A DNA stretch of 59,952 nt from Helochares maculicollis (GCA_033557835.1 JAWQRO010000085.1:1-59952), one strand, 5' to 3'; positions 39,501-52,708 are shown, counted from the first letter of the stretch. Program-made: numbers and translations. The notes: generated by a model from the letters alone, not told the origin.

Positions 39501-42500
39501 GTTCTCATTGATTTTTTTCGCACCTAACTAGAGCAATTTGATCGAAACATGTGTTCGATAGAGAAATAGAAACCCTTGACTTAATGCGTCTAACTTGGAA
39601 AACCGGCCAATAAACTGTTGACCTGTTTTTCACGTACTCGCTATCTTCTAACCTGTGATATACAAGCAAAATTAATAGCATAGCAACAAAAAATATTCTT
39701 AAAGATTTCACAACATTCGAACAATTTTTTGATAATTTCCTGTAAAGCTACCTAACTATGACAAACTATCGCAATTAAATGCTCCAAACAAAGGACTTGT
39801 GAATCACCACAATTCTGCTAGCGTGCGTTAAAAGCATGTGTTACGCGGTTAAATAATTGTTTGAACTAAGCAAACTAATTACCATGGAAATTTTCATTTT
39901 GTGCCCCAATATTTGCAAATCCTCTTTCTTTCTAAAACTTTGTCCCAACTCTCCGCCTGCGTAACAACATAATAATGCAGTTTTTTTATTTGCTTCGCCA
40001 ATCAATCAAACATTATACTTTCTAAATGTCTATCAAAATATATTGAAAGCTGACAGGCCGCTATTAATTTTCAGATGGATTTCTTTTCGGTTCGGCAAAC
40101 AAAAAATTGCACTTTGACGAGACTTTCCGCGCAAAAAAAGTATTATTTTATTAATGTATCATGCAAAACATCGAAATCATCGACAGTTTTAATTATCTTC
40201 TAATGAGTAATGCATATTAGTAACCATTACCATAAACTTTACATATAAGGAGGCAGATTATTTGCATAACATGTAGCTCGCATATTTTGTCACCTAGTCA
40301 CTAATTTTTTGTGAATAGAACATATTTCGAGGTGCAAATAAACACATGATGATGTCCTCCCAGGAACAAAACGGGTAGGCACCGGATTTGTTTCCTAAGA
40401 ACCAGATTTTTAAAAGAATTGTGATTATGAGTTCATTTGCTAACTGTTTAATAACCCACGATCTCTTGTGATACACACACCAAACATACGAAAACCATGT
40501 CCATGCCTAAATTGGCAAGGATATTATTTGTAGTCGCGTGAAATAGACAATAAATTATGCTTTTTATTGGTGTTTATTGATCACAAATCATTTCCGAATG
40601 ATTGTATTAATTTGCATAATATATTACATGTAAAAACAAAGTCTGCACCGTATTAAGAGTGTTAGCAAACATTTTTTTAGCTAATTTTATGTCTCAAATG
40701 AAGTTGGAGTCCGATTGATTTCTAATACTTTGCATGTCAACACACAACACACTTGCATACACACACGCTAATTTTAATTTGTGCAGATGTTTCTTAAATG
40801 CATGTACTTTCCAACTTTTAGACGGCAAATTTTACTATTGGAAATATTGTTTATTTTAGTATGCGGTTGCTTCGTGTAAAACTAATAATTTTGAATACTA
40901 ATGGAATATCCTATACGTAACGATTCTTTGAATGCTGCAATAGCAGGATCTTTGAAGGGTTGTGGTCACATAATTGATTTACTCTAAACAAATTCTCCCA
41001 AGCCACATTTTGATTAGCTTCAAGAATTACAAAAACGAATTTGTATCTACCAATTAATAAATTAGGCTTAATTCATACTGTCGATCTCAATTTAAATATA
41101 CTACTTTAAAATGTATGTTTTTAAAACTCTAATTGAAATTTATAATTGCGCAAATTAATTGTTTGAACTCAACACATACGTATAATGAATTTTTGCAGAA
41201 ATTCTGTGAATATCTCGTATATCTCCATCTCAACTTATTAGCAAATCTTCAAATTTTACAAGCCTCTTTATCTATTTTGATTATTATTGTGAGTATCTGA
41301 ATAAGCAGAGGGAATTTTTTCAAGTGAACTATTGTTAAAATTAACATAATGTCTTGTAATTTTGTGTACACCTAAACGTACTGTAATTTTTTAATTTGAT
41401 AGTTTCATATAAACACGTCGTAGACGTACAGGCTCAGTTAGTTTTTATTTTCCTACATTTGTTAAGTTTTTCAATTTGCGCTTTGTCAGCTTCAAATTTT
41501 AAATTCTTGTTCTTCATCTTAAGCCACGCAATTACATGCTTGCAAATTAAATTAAATTTAAAGTTCATCCGCATTTGTCCCAACAAATCTCTATACATAT
41601 CGACTATTTCAAAACATATTTAGGCTATAATTGATAAGTGTAAATTTTTTTTAGCAGATCAATATATGACCATGAAAATCTCGTAAAATCTAGAGCTAAT
41701 AAGTATCGCAGCAAATTTGTTGGAAACTTATTCAGGTTTAATTTTGCACAGGAACAATTTTTTACATTTTTACATTAGTAACGAATAGATCTTACATGTA
41801 CTAGAGTACATGCTATATTAAATCGAATTTTACTAAACAAGTAGATTTAAATATCTTCAACTATATGTGATTTGCTAATATTTTCACTTTCTTTTGGTTT
41901 CTCAATAGATCGAACTAAGTAACATCTGTTGGTTCTTGCAAAGATTTTTAATTCCTATACAAGAAGTTTTCTGTTTTTGATCATTCTATCATTTTAGAAA
42001 ATTTTAGAAACGCCACTTCGATCCCTACGATCTATACGAATAATTTTTGAGTACTGAACAAGGATCTAGCGAGTTAATAATAGCTCAAATTCTATCTAAT
42101 GATTAAGTATATTAGTAGTCCAAGTAGCTGATGAAATGTTTTAAGGAAACACTGGCATAGTTTACAATTATTGGCAAAATTAATTTATTAGATAAAGAAT
42201 CAAGGATTTTGTAACAAGTCGGTTTTAAGAATGTGTTACGTTTATTTAAAAAAAAACAAAAGCAATTACATTTTTGCTGCTTGAAAAAATATCACTTACA
42301 TTTTTACTATCAAGTCCAAATTTCATTTCCTCTACTCACTGATAGCCAGATCTGGTGTGTAAAGTTGATCGTGATGATACACACAAACATGTTTTGTATA
42401 TAGCTTTACTACTAAAAACTAATAAATTTAGCGAATTTTTTTAGTATTTCACAAAACATTTAAACATGTATTTTATTCGCTAAATATGCAACCTATATTT

Positions 42501-42819
42501 AAGTAGCTTATTTCTGATTGCCAAATTTTTATATCTGTATCACAAGATTGATGTTGCAAACGTAGCTGTACTTTTTGTAATCAGAGTATAAACCTAGTTC
42601 GGTTTTATTTTTTCTCGGGCGACAAATACGAAAACTTCGGAAAAGACTATAAATTGAAGCTTAATGTAATAAAACAAGTTTATTAAAAATATTTGCTCTT
42701 TTAAATTTCTTTTGAATTGACTTCTATCCCTGCTTGCGACTTAATATCTCGATATTTGCCTCAGTAGAAGAAGTCTATTATTGTATAGTTTTAAAAGAAT
42801 TTCTTGTTCTTTGCCATTT

Positions 42820-43215
42820 GCAATCAATTCTTAAAAAACCACCAATTAACAATGCCCAGCAATTTGTGACTAATGCGCTATATATCCCCGATTTATTATA
42901 TAGTGCAAAGTCATGGACACTAACAGAGCTTACCAAATTGAAATTAGAAATCTTTAAGCTTACATTTACAAATGCTTGTTGAGAATTTCATAAGTACAAC
43001 ATATTTGTAGTATTTGTAATTTGAAAGTAATTGCAATATTGTGAAAGGGATGATGAAAGAGTCTGTATATTATAATGAAGACTACCCAAGAAAGCTAAGG
43101 TATCTTGAACATATAAGGATACACCTCTAAAAGTATAGCAGTTACTGCAGCTAGAATTGGAGGTCCAGATGGGGAGAAAGCGTAGACCCAGAAGGTGAAA
43201 ACTTTTGTGACTCAT
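42820..43215 (+). pseudogene. Non-LTR retrotransposon reverse transcriptase C-terminal fossil
   Basis: On the + strand, LLYSAKSWTLTELTKLKLEIF (about 42893-42955) matches the LLYGSETWTLT...kL..FE block found after the polymerase core in many insect LINE proteins. About 150 bases later comes RKLRYLEHIRI (43090-43122), matching the RLRWLGHV.R block. Then comes GRKRRPRR (about 43172-43195), matching the basic GRR..GRP motif. The order and spacing fit the C-terminal end of an RTE- or CR1-like endonuclease/reverse transcriptase. Stops and frame changes separate the blocks, so the copy is inactive. Clade and boundaries are uncertain. Confidence 0.6.
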
Positions 43216-46200
43216 AACTACTGAACTTTTTAGAGAGCTCGATTAGTAAAGTCAAAATAGATATCAATATCATCCAATAACGGATATTAATAGGCAGAAG
43301 AGAAAGAACTACATCAATAATTAGTCCATTAATAGAGACACCGAACCATAAACTTATGCCGTATCCATAGAAATTTCGAGGTTACATAGTGAAGAAATGT
43401 GCCTAATACTGTTATCACTACATGCACAAAAATGTTTGTTTACTCATTTATGTAGTTGTTATGCGATATGCAAACAACAAACAAAATAAATTAAACTTGA
43501 AAAACGAAACGAAAAAAAAAGTCAAAATTCTTTAATCACTATTTTTTTACATTAGCATGGTAAAAGTATAAAGTACAACATCCATCAGTTAATTAATACG
43601 CTTGTAAATATTTGCTATAATGGACCACTTTAGATTAAAAAAACAAATAAAATCGATGGCTTTTATGTCATTAATACTATTTTACAGGCCATAACATCTA
43701 ACAGAAAGGAGAGAATTCGGTGGTATTCTTATACGATTTCATAGAAACTCTACTAAATTGCAATCTGAAAATTATAAGAGGAATCGGCATTATGCAATTG
43801 AAAAGCAATACAAGAATAGGATTTCCAATAGATAATGTTTATTCAAAACCTCGAAATAGCTTCTTGTTCCAGTATCTCAGTGGAATATTTAATAAAATTA
43901 GGCTAAAGTTCAAATTTAGTGTTCGCATTAAATCGAAAGTTTATTTGAAAGCTTCGAGACGCGCGCAATTTTCACTCAAAAATGCGCAAATTCTAAATAT
44001 ACATCAAACTATGTTGTTGATACAACTGACGGTTTAGATGACAGGTTGGCAGTTAGCGCCCGTTTTTCATATGCACGTTGCATGTTATGCGAGCAATTTT
44101 CAAATTTATTTACCTTGCATCTAAATTACTATTTCATATTATTCTGTGTAGCGTTCCAATTTATTTTTTACTGATTAAACGTAAGTTTTAGACGCCAATC
44201 ATGAAGACCGATTATTTAAAAGTAGGTTAGCACCAGCAATAACCGTTTGCAATAACTAACGTTTTATAAACAACTATTAAATAGGCATTGGTATTACAAC
44301 AGTTAAATAATAAAAACGGTACGCTGCACTAAAAATGGCATGCTTAATTTAACTAGAAGCATAGTTAATTTTGTTAAGTATATAAAACACATAAGATATT
44401 ATTAGAAAATAAAATTTAACATATTTGTAATGAAATGTATAAAACTCAACCGAACCCTATCACATATATTTTATAGGCATATGTGTATATATATGTGTAT
44501 AAGACGACTACAAAAATGCTGTTTTAAACTCTACTCAAAGAACGTAAAATAACAATAATCGCAAAAGCAGCGATTATTATAAAATATTGCAGATTAACAT
44601 AAACAGCATTTTTATGTTTTGTATATATACTTTTACTCTTATTACCCGCTTTCATAATTGGCAATTAAGAAGAAAATTTCGCAGAAAGTTTGCACACACA
44701 CAACAAAAACCGTGGCTATTATCTTTTATTTTCGTTTTTATTCCGTTGCCATAAAAATTGGTGCTCAAAGAAAGTGGGTTAAGTATTAAACCTAGCAGAG
44801 GATAGAGAAATTTTTTAATTGTATCTCGTCGGACTTTATTAAATTATTTCTTCGTCAGATTGAGTGGCTCTGCAATTATTTTATTATTCTCCTTATTAAT
44901 TTCGCAGTACACTACTGCTCAAGTGTGAAGCGCTTTAAAGTCTAATGCCCCTTCGTTGTGCGAGTCATTAAACTAATACGTGGACTAAACAGTGGATTGC
45001 AATGAAACTTGTATCGTATGAAAATTGATTTTAAAACGGCCAGTTTGGACAAGTGCATAAAAAATTGTTTTATAAGGTAACCCTTTAGTAATTAAATAAA
45101 TCCGTAGCGTGGAAATTAACCATAATTTCATAAAAAAAATCTAGGCGTGGTAATTATAAAGGTGTGCTTTTATGATGAATGGAATTAATTTGAAATTTTT
45201 GTTATAATGAATTAAATTAATTATTCCATGTACTGTATTCTGGTAATATCTGACCCCTTCAAGTTTTAGAATGCGTTAATTTTGAAGAGATTTCCTGAAA
45301 ACGACTCAAATAATAATTGAGACTTAAGAATTAAGTGCAAAGAAAAGTTGGGTACTGCTTTACAAGATGATAACAAGGTTAATTGAATTGTGGACGTCAT
45401 ACAAACCAGTGGTAATAATAACAACCCGGAAAATACTAGAAAAATGCAAATTTAGCAATATTGATACATGTGTTGTAGGTTAATTGCTTAGTAATGAATG
45501 CAACTGGAAAAGTTGAAGCGATAATTTTAGAACATTAATTGGAGAACACGTGAGTCTTGTTACTGGCTTTTTGAAAAATGGCACGGGGAAATTTCTTGAA
45601 GTTTTTGCTCATCGAAGCTAAGGAATTTTGTTGAAATTAAAAGTTCGCTTAAAAGCAGAATTTCCCATAACGCGCTAAATTTAATGCGGCAAACGGGTTC
45701 AAAGATCGCTTCTAGTTTTAATTGTATAGGTTTTAAAAAAATAAACGTGCTCGTTATTGAGGCTATTTTTACGTTTTATTTTTAGGTTTTCGAATTTTTA
45801 GAATTATTTGATACTAAGGGGTTAAATTTGAGCAAATGGCGTACATTATCTCTATTGCGTCAATTTCACATTCATTTTGTTCTTTTGGACTATCGCTGCA
45901 TATTTGCTCTATATTCGGACATCTTGCATCTTCCTCAAACGCCTAAAAGAAATGTCTTGCATAGCATGTATATTTTCAAATGCAAAACTCATCCATAATG
46001 AAATGCTCTACTTGGACTTTCCAGGTATGGAGTTTGCATAAAAGTATGAAATTTTTTAGATCGCAATTTAACTGTTGTGTTTTGCAAAATACTCTCACTG
46101 GTTTCCAAGACTTTATAATCAGTTATTGCGTTATAAATGGAAGGGCACAATGAAGCTAAAATAATCATCTTTAAATCCTATAAGGCTTTACAAAGTAATA

Positions 46201-48392
46201 ACAATAAGTAAGTAAACCATACAAGAGAGTGCTTGAATATTAATTCCGGAATTCAATTCATATTTCCGTTGTCATCTTATTGGATGTACTATATTTCTAT
46301 GCGCTGCAGTATTGAAATGCTCATAACAGGTACGATATACAATCGATGCTAACAGGAACTTTGGACTAGTATAATAGTTTAATTAGTATCGGCGTTGTTG
46401 TAAATCTAAATGAAGCTTTTTCAATAGACGAAGCTAATCAAACCAACAGTACACCTTGTAATTTTGCTTATATATTTAGATATAGAAATAAGAGGCTTTA
46501 TGTACTCCACCAAACTTCTATTATCTTAGTATTCAATAAAATACGACTGACAACTGCAATTAAAAAGGATTCTTAAGAAGGAGTTCCTTTTGAAAACTTG
46601 CCAATAAAAATGTTGCAAGAGTAATAGGATAGAGGGAAAAAGATGGAAGCTCTCCAATAAGTGCAAAAGGTGTAAAAGGGAAGTATGCGTTTATAAAGTG
46701 TTTCCTGCCAAATATAATAAAGACTTAGATGAAAACTAGAGTATAATTTCCCAAGTAACAACATTCTAAGAACAATGATTAAACGCGTAGTAAATTGAAA
46801 TTCGTAGAAGGAAGCATAACTTTGCCTGTTTGTAATGCAATAAACTGAATAAACTCTAATTTAAGTGCCTGTGTCTGCAGTAAATCCAAATTACCCTTTC
46901 ATGTACACGTAAAAACCATTTGCCAAATATCATCAATTGTAAGTAATGAATGTTAGTTGTCTTTAGAAAATATAAATCAACTTTTCTTATTTACTATGAG
47001 ATATGATAGCTCACTCTAGTTTGTTTTGTTTTGAGCTTTGGGTGTTTAGACTAAAAGTCTAAAACGAACTCTTAACTCATAATGGGGCTAAAACTACTTG
47101 GTTTTTATCATCATATATTCCAGGCAGCTTGGCAAAATAATGCAGGTACAAATTCTAAAACTTCTAAATTTTCTCATATAATCTCAATAGAATTGATTCC
47201 TAATAATTTGCTTAACTGCTTAAAATATTCGTTTCCGACGATGTGGAAAGCAGTTTGTTACATCGTATGGAGATATGAGTTCTACAGCTCCGATTTGCTG
47301 AAGCGCGTATTCATTTCCTCTACACTGAATATTCAATATAAATCAAAATTTATGATTTAATATGTCCTAAACGGTAATTTTTTCCCATTCCTTGCAACTC
47401 TGCAAAGGAAAAATTCGTGGAAAAAGTCAACCTCCAAATTTGTTGTATGTAAACTGAACTCTAATCAGGCCATTTGAGCCGAAGAAACTATCTACTCAGT
47501 TTAAAATATTTATAAATAAGCTAGTCGTTAAAATTAGTAGATTATAAATTTCGACTTAACAGAGGCAGCGGAAGAGCTCTTATTTCAATGCTGAAAATGT
47601 GTCATTAAATAGATCGCAGAATGTCCAACGTGCAAAGCGTTTTGCATAAACGCTAAAATGTTTTAAATTTCTTATAAGAGGTGATTTTAGGTAAATCGAA
47701 AATCCAGAAGTGGGAATTTGCCTACTTTTCTTGAAAGCATAGATTAATTCTCGGACTCAGGTGACTGTATAATTATAAGTTTTAAATTGTTCACATTGCA
47801 AGGAAGCAAAAATACACCAAAAACGAAATTCCTTCTAAACTGAGACTGTTAGCTAATGCTTTTTACATCCAGAAATATGGCACTTAAGCTCTCTGCATTG
47901 GACATTTAAGAACCCTAACTTAAAATTGTGCATGCAGATACATTACGATGAACAACTAACCCGTAAACTATGCCATTTACTGAAATTTAGAAAAAGGCAA
48001 AAAACACCGCAGCTTTTAGCATAGAAATGATAATTAATAAATAAGGAAAATGCCATTCCGATTTATAGAATCCATTCAAAGGCATTATATTTAATAATGC
48101 CAAGAAGAACTTGGGAACAAAAAGTGTAGAACCGATATATAAATAAAGATATTGAATGAAGACACTAAATTTTTTAAATATCGCAAGATTACAATACTAT
48201 CCTACAACAATTTATTACAAATATTTATTTAAAATTTTAAACTAACAAGAAGGAGGATGTACGAAATTAGCATTTCGAAAAACTAAATCTGAACGGGGAC
48301 GTTCAAAAGAAATTTATATTTTTAAATTGTAAATCCGAAAAATTTCAATTTTGCGCATTTTATAAGAAACTGAGTTTAGTGACACACTTCGG

Positions 48393-48530
48393 TGAGTCAA
48401 ACGTCAAATACCTAGTAGTAAGATGCGAAAATTCTTGCCGTCGCGTCGGGACGCAAACACATGTGGGTACCTGCGCGGCGCAGCGCAACAATATTTAAGA
48501 AAAGCAACGCGCTCTGAACCGGCTCAGTAT
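48393..48530 (+). promoter_or_regulatory. Internal dnc promoter for the super-short isoform (predicted)
   Basis: This compact CpG-rich segment (gtcgcgtcgggacgc, gcgcggcgcagcgc) stands out sharply from the AT-rich intron. In order it holds an AP-1-type TGAGTCA (48393-48399), a CRE half site CGTCA (48402-48406), a palindromic E-box CACATGTG (48458-48465), a TATA-like TATTTAAG (48492-48499) and an initiator-like TCAGTA (48524-48529). The TATA-like box lies about 34 bases before the A of the initiator, near the usual spacing. A near-consensus downstream element GGTTTC starts at 48553, which would be +28. The alternative first exon with its in-frame upstream stop follows about 200 bases later. Promoter activity itself is inference. 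Confidence 0.6.
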
Positions 48531-48737
48531 CAAATAGAAGCTCAGCTAGTGAGGTTTCAACCTTGTTCAAGTGGGTTATCGCACTACTGACGGTCTATAA
48601 GTGATATTTTCACATTTTTCTGTCGACTGTTCTTTTTGTGATACAATTATTGTATTGGATATTGCGTTTAATTTATTTATAACTTATTACTTCTTGCGGA
48701 GCGTTTTGAACACTTTTGTGACTTCACGGTTAGGACA

Positions 48738-48911
48738 ATGTTTTCTGATGATAAATCAGTGAATGCCCATGCGAGGGTGCTAACAAGGGCTGTTTCTCAA
48801 GAACAGGATATCGGAAGGATACCACCTGCTGCTGAAAAACTTTTTGAAAGTGGCGCTTGGCTTACTATCATGGCTGATATTGCTATTACTGCTGCTGTGG
48901 CAGAAATCAAG
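48738..48911 (+). CDS. dnc: dnc (PDE4) alternative first coding exon, super-short isoform N-terminus
   Basis: This exon encodes 58 codons beginning MFSDDKSVNAHARVLTRAVS and ending with a hydrophobic/amphipathic stretch AWLTIMADIAITAAVAEIK. It ends in a gtaaca donor in phase 0, exactly the phase needed by the UCR2 exon at 52615 (FKRMLNKEL). The ATG lies in a favourable context (acaATG). An in-frame TAA at 48669-48671 with no ATG between closes the frame upstream, which supports this start. The joined protein would be 58+31+1+426 = 516 residues, without UCR1 and without the EELDWCLDQ half of UCR2. Mammalian PDE4A1 joins its unique membrane-targeting N-terminus at the same FKRML junction; here too a Trp-containing hydrophobic stretch precedes it. 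That this segment targets membranes is inference by analogy. I do not recognise the 58-residue sequence itself. Confidence 0.82.
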
Positions 48912-51900
48912 GTAACATAGTTATTTTAGACTTTTTTCTCCAAGCTAATTAATATTTACAAAAGTCAAGTTTAAGGCTACTGTTGTGTCTAACCCCAGAT
49001 GGTCATCTTTGTCTTTTGACTTGTAACGGCGTTTCTTGGCTCTTGGTACATTTTGACGTATAGGAACACGCATATATCAAAACAATTCATGTGCTTGCAC
49101 CGCGAATCCGACTGGAAATTTATATAATTCATAACTAATCAAACGCCAAAGGCGTTAATTTCCTAATGACGTTTCCAGTCAACTAATAAAATTATCGACA
49201 AATCTGTGTTGTTTACAATAATTATAGACAAAATTAGTGTGCCCACTCTTAATTTTAAAACACACGTGGAATATTATTTTTACTACGCTATTTCAGCTAT
49301 ACAAAATATTCCATTGGTACTAAATATTCCATCGGTACCAAATATGCCTTTGGTACGGAATATTCCACTTATGCTGAGCATAATTCCATAATTTCAAGTA
49401 GTCTCGTTGAAATGATCCAATAATAGAAAAATGTTCAGGTTCACAAAACAAGTCCAAATTTAGCAACAATATTCCAATGATCCCATTAATTTATTTGTAC
49501 AGAAAAATTAGTGTGTTATTTTTAGCTTTAAATACTTACTACTTAATACAACTTTGATTGTTTAAGCAAACACATAAATCTTCTTTAATTACATGACGCT
49601 AAATAATTTATTTATAGTATAATCACGATCAATAATCGGCTATTGTTTTTTTTTTTTTTCTAAAATCGTATCTCGATCTTCAAATATTACTCTATACTGT
49701 AATCTGTATCTGAATTATTGCTATAAAAATGTTCATGCGTACTAAAACTTAATTTACATTTAAAACAAGTAAACTGAGTATCTGTTTCATGCTAAAACGC
49801 GGCAAACTATGCAAATTTAACCCCATTTTTCTTAATCTAAAGAATTTTAAAATTCGAGGATACTAACATATACATTTTGCAGAGGTCGACAATAACATTA
49901 ACATTATTTATGTGTATGGATAATATGTAATGTGTACAAACACACACATATATAAAGGAGATACAATATCAAATTGTACACTATATTATCAAAGTTTTGC
50001 AATAAATGTGTTGTATAAATAAATTACTTTTTATCAGGCTCACAACATATTGGATCGGCGCACATGCAATTTTTTTTTTTGATTTTCGTAAAACTGGACG
50101 CTATATTAAAATGCAGTTTTAAATTTAATTATTGCTGATGGAAAATTGAAACATGGTGTATTATTGATTCTATTTGTTTTTCGCACAAATACGCCACGAC
50201 ACGACTCGCCACACGGGGCTAAAACGCCACCACCCTGGGTAAATATGTCAATCTGGATTTCATTATTTTAAAGCAAATTTAGTTCCGAACCAACCAAAAA
50301 ATATTTACAGATCAATACAAGCGTGCAATGTTTTTATTTGATCGTTTGTATACCTGTGTATTTTCAAGTTCCTTGCACAGGTTACAATTAAAGTATTTTT
50401 GACCCACTCATGTGACATCAATTCTCAAAAAAAACAACTTTTTTATATATTAAACTAAATTTGATTATCTAGTTACAAGAGCCACAAACAATGGACTGCT
50501 TGCAAGTACTTTGAGATTGGGGTGACGCATTGAAATTTCAAACATTATTTATAGCACAAATTATTTTAAAAACGCGATTGTAGTTAATGTTTTATACATA
50601 AAGAAAGTAAAATTAATTCACGTCTCTAAAACAAGTGAAACTACGTTTAAATTTTCAAATTGAAGCCAACCGAACCGGACCACACATTTCGTACCGTCAG
50701 CTTATGTTAAATATGCAATTTCTATTAAATAATTTTACAGGTATTACTTTTACTTCCGTACTCATTCTCATAGTCGAGTATTCACAGACTCAAATACTCA
50801 AGAAAAAAACATTCAAGCGCGATGAATTCTTAAACAAGAAATCTCAAGCTGCAACTCTCGTCCTGAATTCTCCGTTTGGTCTTCTCAATGAAATTCCTCC
50901 GAGTTAATACGTCATTCATTTATTTTTTATATCACAATCACCGCAAGAGTGAGAGTATTTAAGCCATTAACATTGACCTTCTTACTGATCACTTCTTCGA
51001 CTTGTGTGCAAAAGTTAGATTGTGTACGCGAACCAGTATCAGTAGGTGGTACTTAATCTTGGTTTGCCACCCAATCGTTTGAACACGCGCTTTTCCGAGC
51101 CATATTTTCCAAACTGTTTGCTAGAATGGATGTAACTGCGCTTCATGTTGGTCGGTTCCATTATAATCCATATTAACAGTCCTGTAATGAATCCTTTAAT
51201 CGTTGCCAAGCCTTTTCTGATTCCGAAGCGAAGGTCGCCGCTTCACAGACTCGTAATAATTATCAATTTACAAAACTACACACAAAGAGTCTATTATTAT
51301 TTAATAAATAACAATGCACTATGGACCACCTACACACTTTCATAACTAATTTACAAAACATTGTACTTAATTTATCATGCTTAAGAAGCATGGAAGAATT
51401 TCGCTCTAACATTAAAATTGTATATTTCTAATGGAAAAATATTTTGTAACCTTCATATGTTCTTAATTGTGTATGACTTAAAATATCTGTTGCCATGTTG
51501 AACAATCAAACGTTGGTTTGCTTCTTTATCCATAGTTATCTAACTCGGGAAATTATACACATAAACTGCATAGTTTGATACGTTTTCTCCAATTCTGATG
51601 CATCAAGCAATTGCCTCATCAAACTCTATTCGCTTAGCTAATACAAAAAAGTCTTGAGTTCCTGCATTAGCGCGTAAATCGACCAGAGTTTCGTGATTAG
51701 CATGTACTTCAACACGTCTTTAGCGAATTCATGCCTTATGCAGCCACACTTAACGAGGGATGATTTCAAGATGTGTAGGTAAAGTCCTTCGTCTAGTTTT
51801 TTGATAACTAGAATTACTTACTATTGTAAATTTTACAGTGCATATATTGCGAGTATTTTGAAATATGTGACATAACATCAACTATTTAACATGAAACATG

Positions 51901-52614
51901 AAAGAGTAATTTACTGGAACATTTTTGAAAATGTGTAGATTAACTGGTACTTCCAGTGGACCTGCACTTCCCAAGGGTTGACACGTATCTAAGATTTTGC
52001 TTTAATAGTCATACACTAAATTCCTTCAATCCCGCTCAAACTATCTGAGTGCTGTGCCCAAAATAATCAGAATAGTTACATAATACAATAATAACAAAAT
52101 AGTTTCTCATTAATAATGTACCTAATTTTGGTCCATGTAGTAAAACAACACCAAATTAAATTCGACGTCTCCATTTTAGGAATCCAAATCGCCCACATTT
52201 CAAATAGGATTCTACTAACACCATCGGGCCTTATTAGGCAAATCTCTTAGTCCTGTGGTCCAAACTGCATAATAACAGTCTCACTTGGGTAATTTATTCT
52301 AAATCCACAGAGTTGCGGTAAAGTCTGTTTATGCAAATCTATTCATAAAGCCATGGACTTGAATAAAAGCGAACTACCTTCAACTTAGTGGATACGGAAA
52401 ATGGACCATGTCTTTTAATCGGTATACGCTTTTATGTAACCACGTCGCTACCACGCGTCGCTCGATCGCATTCAATGCAAATGGAGTCTACAAACTGCTT
52501 TATGATTATAAATAAACCCAGATTATATCCTCATTACTTACTGCCACTACTTTTAGGTGATATTTGTAAAAGAAATAATCAAATCAATCTAATGCTTTTC
52601 ATTCTCTTTTTCAG
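48912..52614 (+). other. Intron between the super-short first exon and the second UCR2 exon, 3.7 kb
   Basis: This AT-rich stretch has a four-copy 18-bp minisatellite (49304-49375), two poly(T) tracts (about 49646-49660 and 50069-50080), a small CpG-rich spot with a good donor (50180-50238) and a somewhat GC-richer unexplained stretch at about 51000-51260. The acceptor at its end is tttttcag. It is also the last part of the giant UCR2 intron of the long isoforms. Confidence 0.75.
49304..49375. repeat. 18-bp minisatellite, four copies
   Basis: Four head-to-tail units of the form AAATATTCCATTGGTACT occur with a few substitutions each, followed by a decayed partial unit. Being a multiple of three, the array reads as a repeating hexapeptide (NIPLVL-like) in one frame, but no start, stop or neighbouring coding evidence supports translation. 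Confidence 0.85.
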
Positions 52615-52708
52615 TTCAAACGGATGCTGAACAAAGAACTCTCTCATTTCTCGGAATCCAGTAAATCAGGAAACCAAATATCCGAGTACATCTGCTCCAC
52701 TTTCCTTG
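52615..52708 (+). CDS. dnc: dnc (PDE4) exon: C-terminal half of UCR2
   Basis: This exon encodes 31 codons, starting FKRMLNKELSHFSESSKSG and ending NQISEYICSTFL, with one base left over. It is the second half of UCR2, common to every isoform predicted here. In PDE4 structures this segment forms the helix that folds over the active site. The aromatic residue at that position is Tyr (SEYI), as in mammalian PDE4A/B/C, where primate PDE4D has Phe. The acceptor is tttttcag (phase 0) and the donor gtaagt. Because both the 18964 and 48911 donors are phase 0, this exon is the point where long and super-short transcripts merge. Confidence 0.96.

Larger units (their letters stand above)
18965..52614 (+). 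other. Giant dnc intron within UCR2, 33.6 kb
   Basis: The longest intron in the window separates the two halves of UCR2. Its contents, listed separately where supported, are: four further CRE octamers (19.4-25.2 kb), a mariner fossil (22.0-22.56 kb), a dispersed repeat pair (29.8 and 32.4 kb), a small hydrophobic open frame (30.9 kb), an inverted repeat with TA/TG microsatellite (36.4-36.56 kb), a LINE reverse-transcriptase fossil (42.8-43.2 kb), and the internal promoter with alternative first exon (48.4-48.9 kb). In Drosophila the large dunce introns are known to host unrelated nested genes (Sgs4, Pig1); I see no convincing counterpart here. Confidence 0.8.

Noticed and set aside
43720..44037. 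105-codon frame in the giant intron
   Set aside because: The translation is low-complexity in character (Ile, Leu, Lys, Asn-rich) with no motif; the length is expected by chance in a window this size.
47082..47360. 92-codon frame
   Set aside because: No motif, AT-driven composition, no splice or promoter context.
51000..51260. Slightly GC-richer patch; one - strand frame contains SEKAWQRLKDSLQD, recalling Ty3/gypsy pol
   Set aside because: The similarity covers too few residues and no neighbouring gypsy motif was found.
52388..52630. 80-codon frame running into the second UCR2 exon
   Set aside because: It crosses the splice acceptor at 52614 in a different frame from the conserved FKRML sequence, so it is not an upstream extension of the exon.
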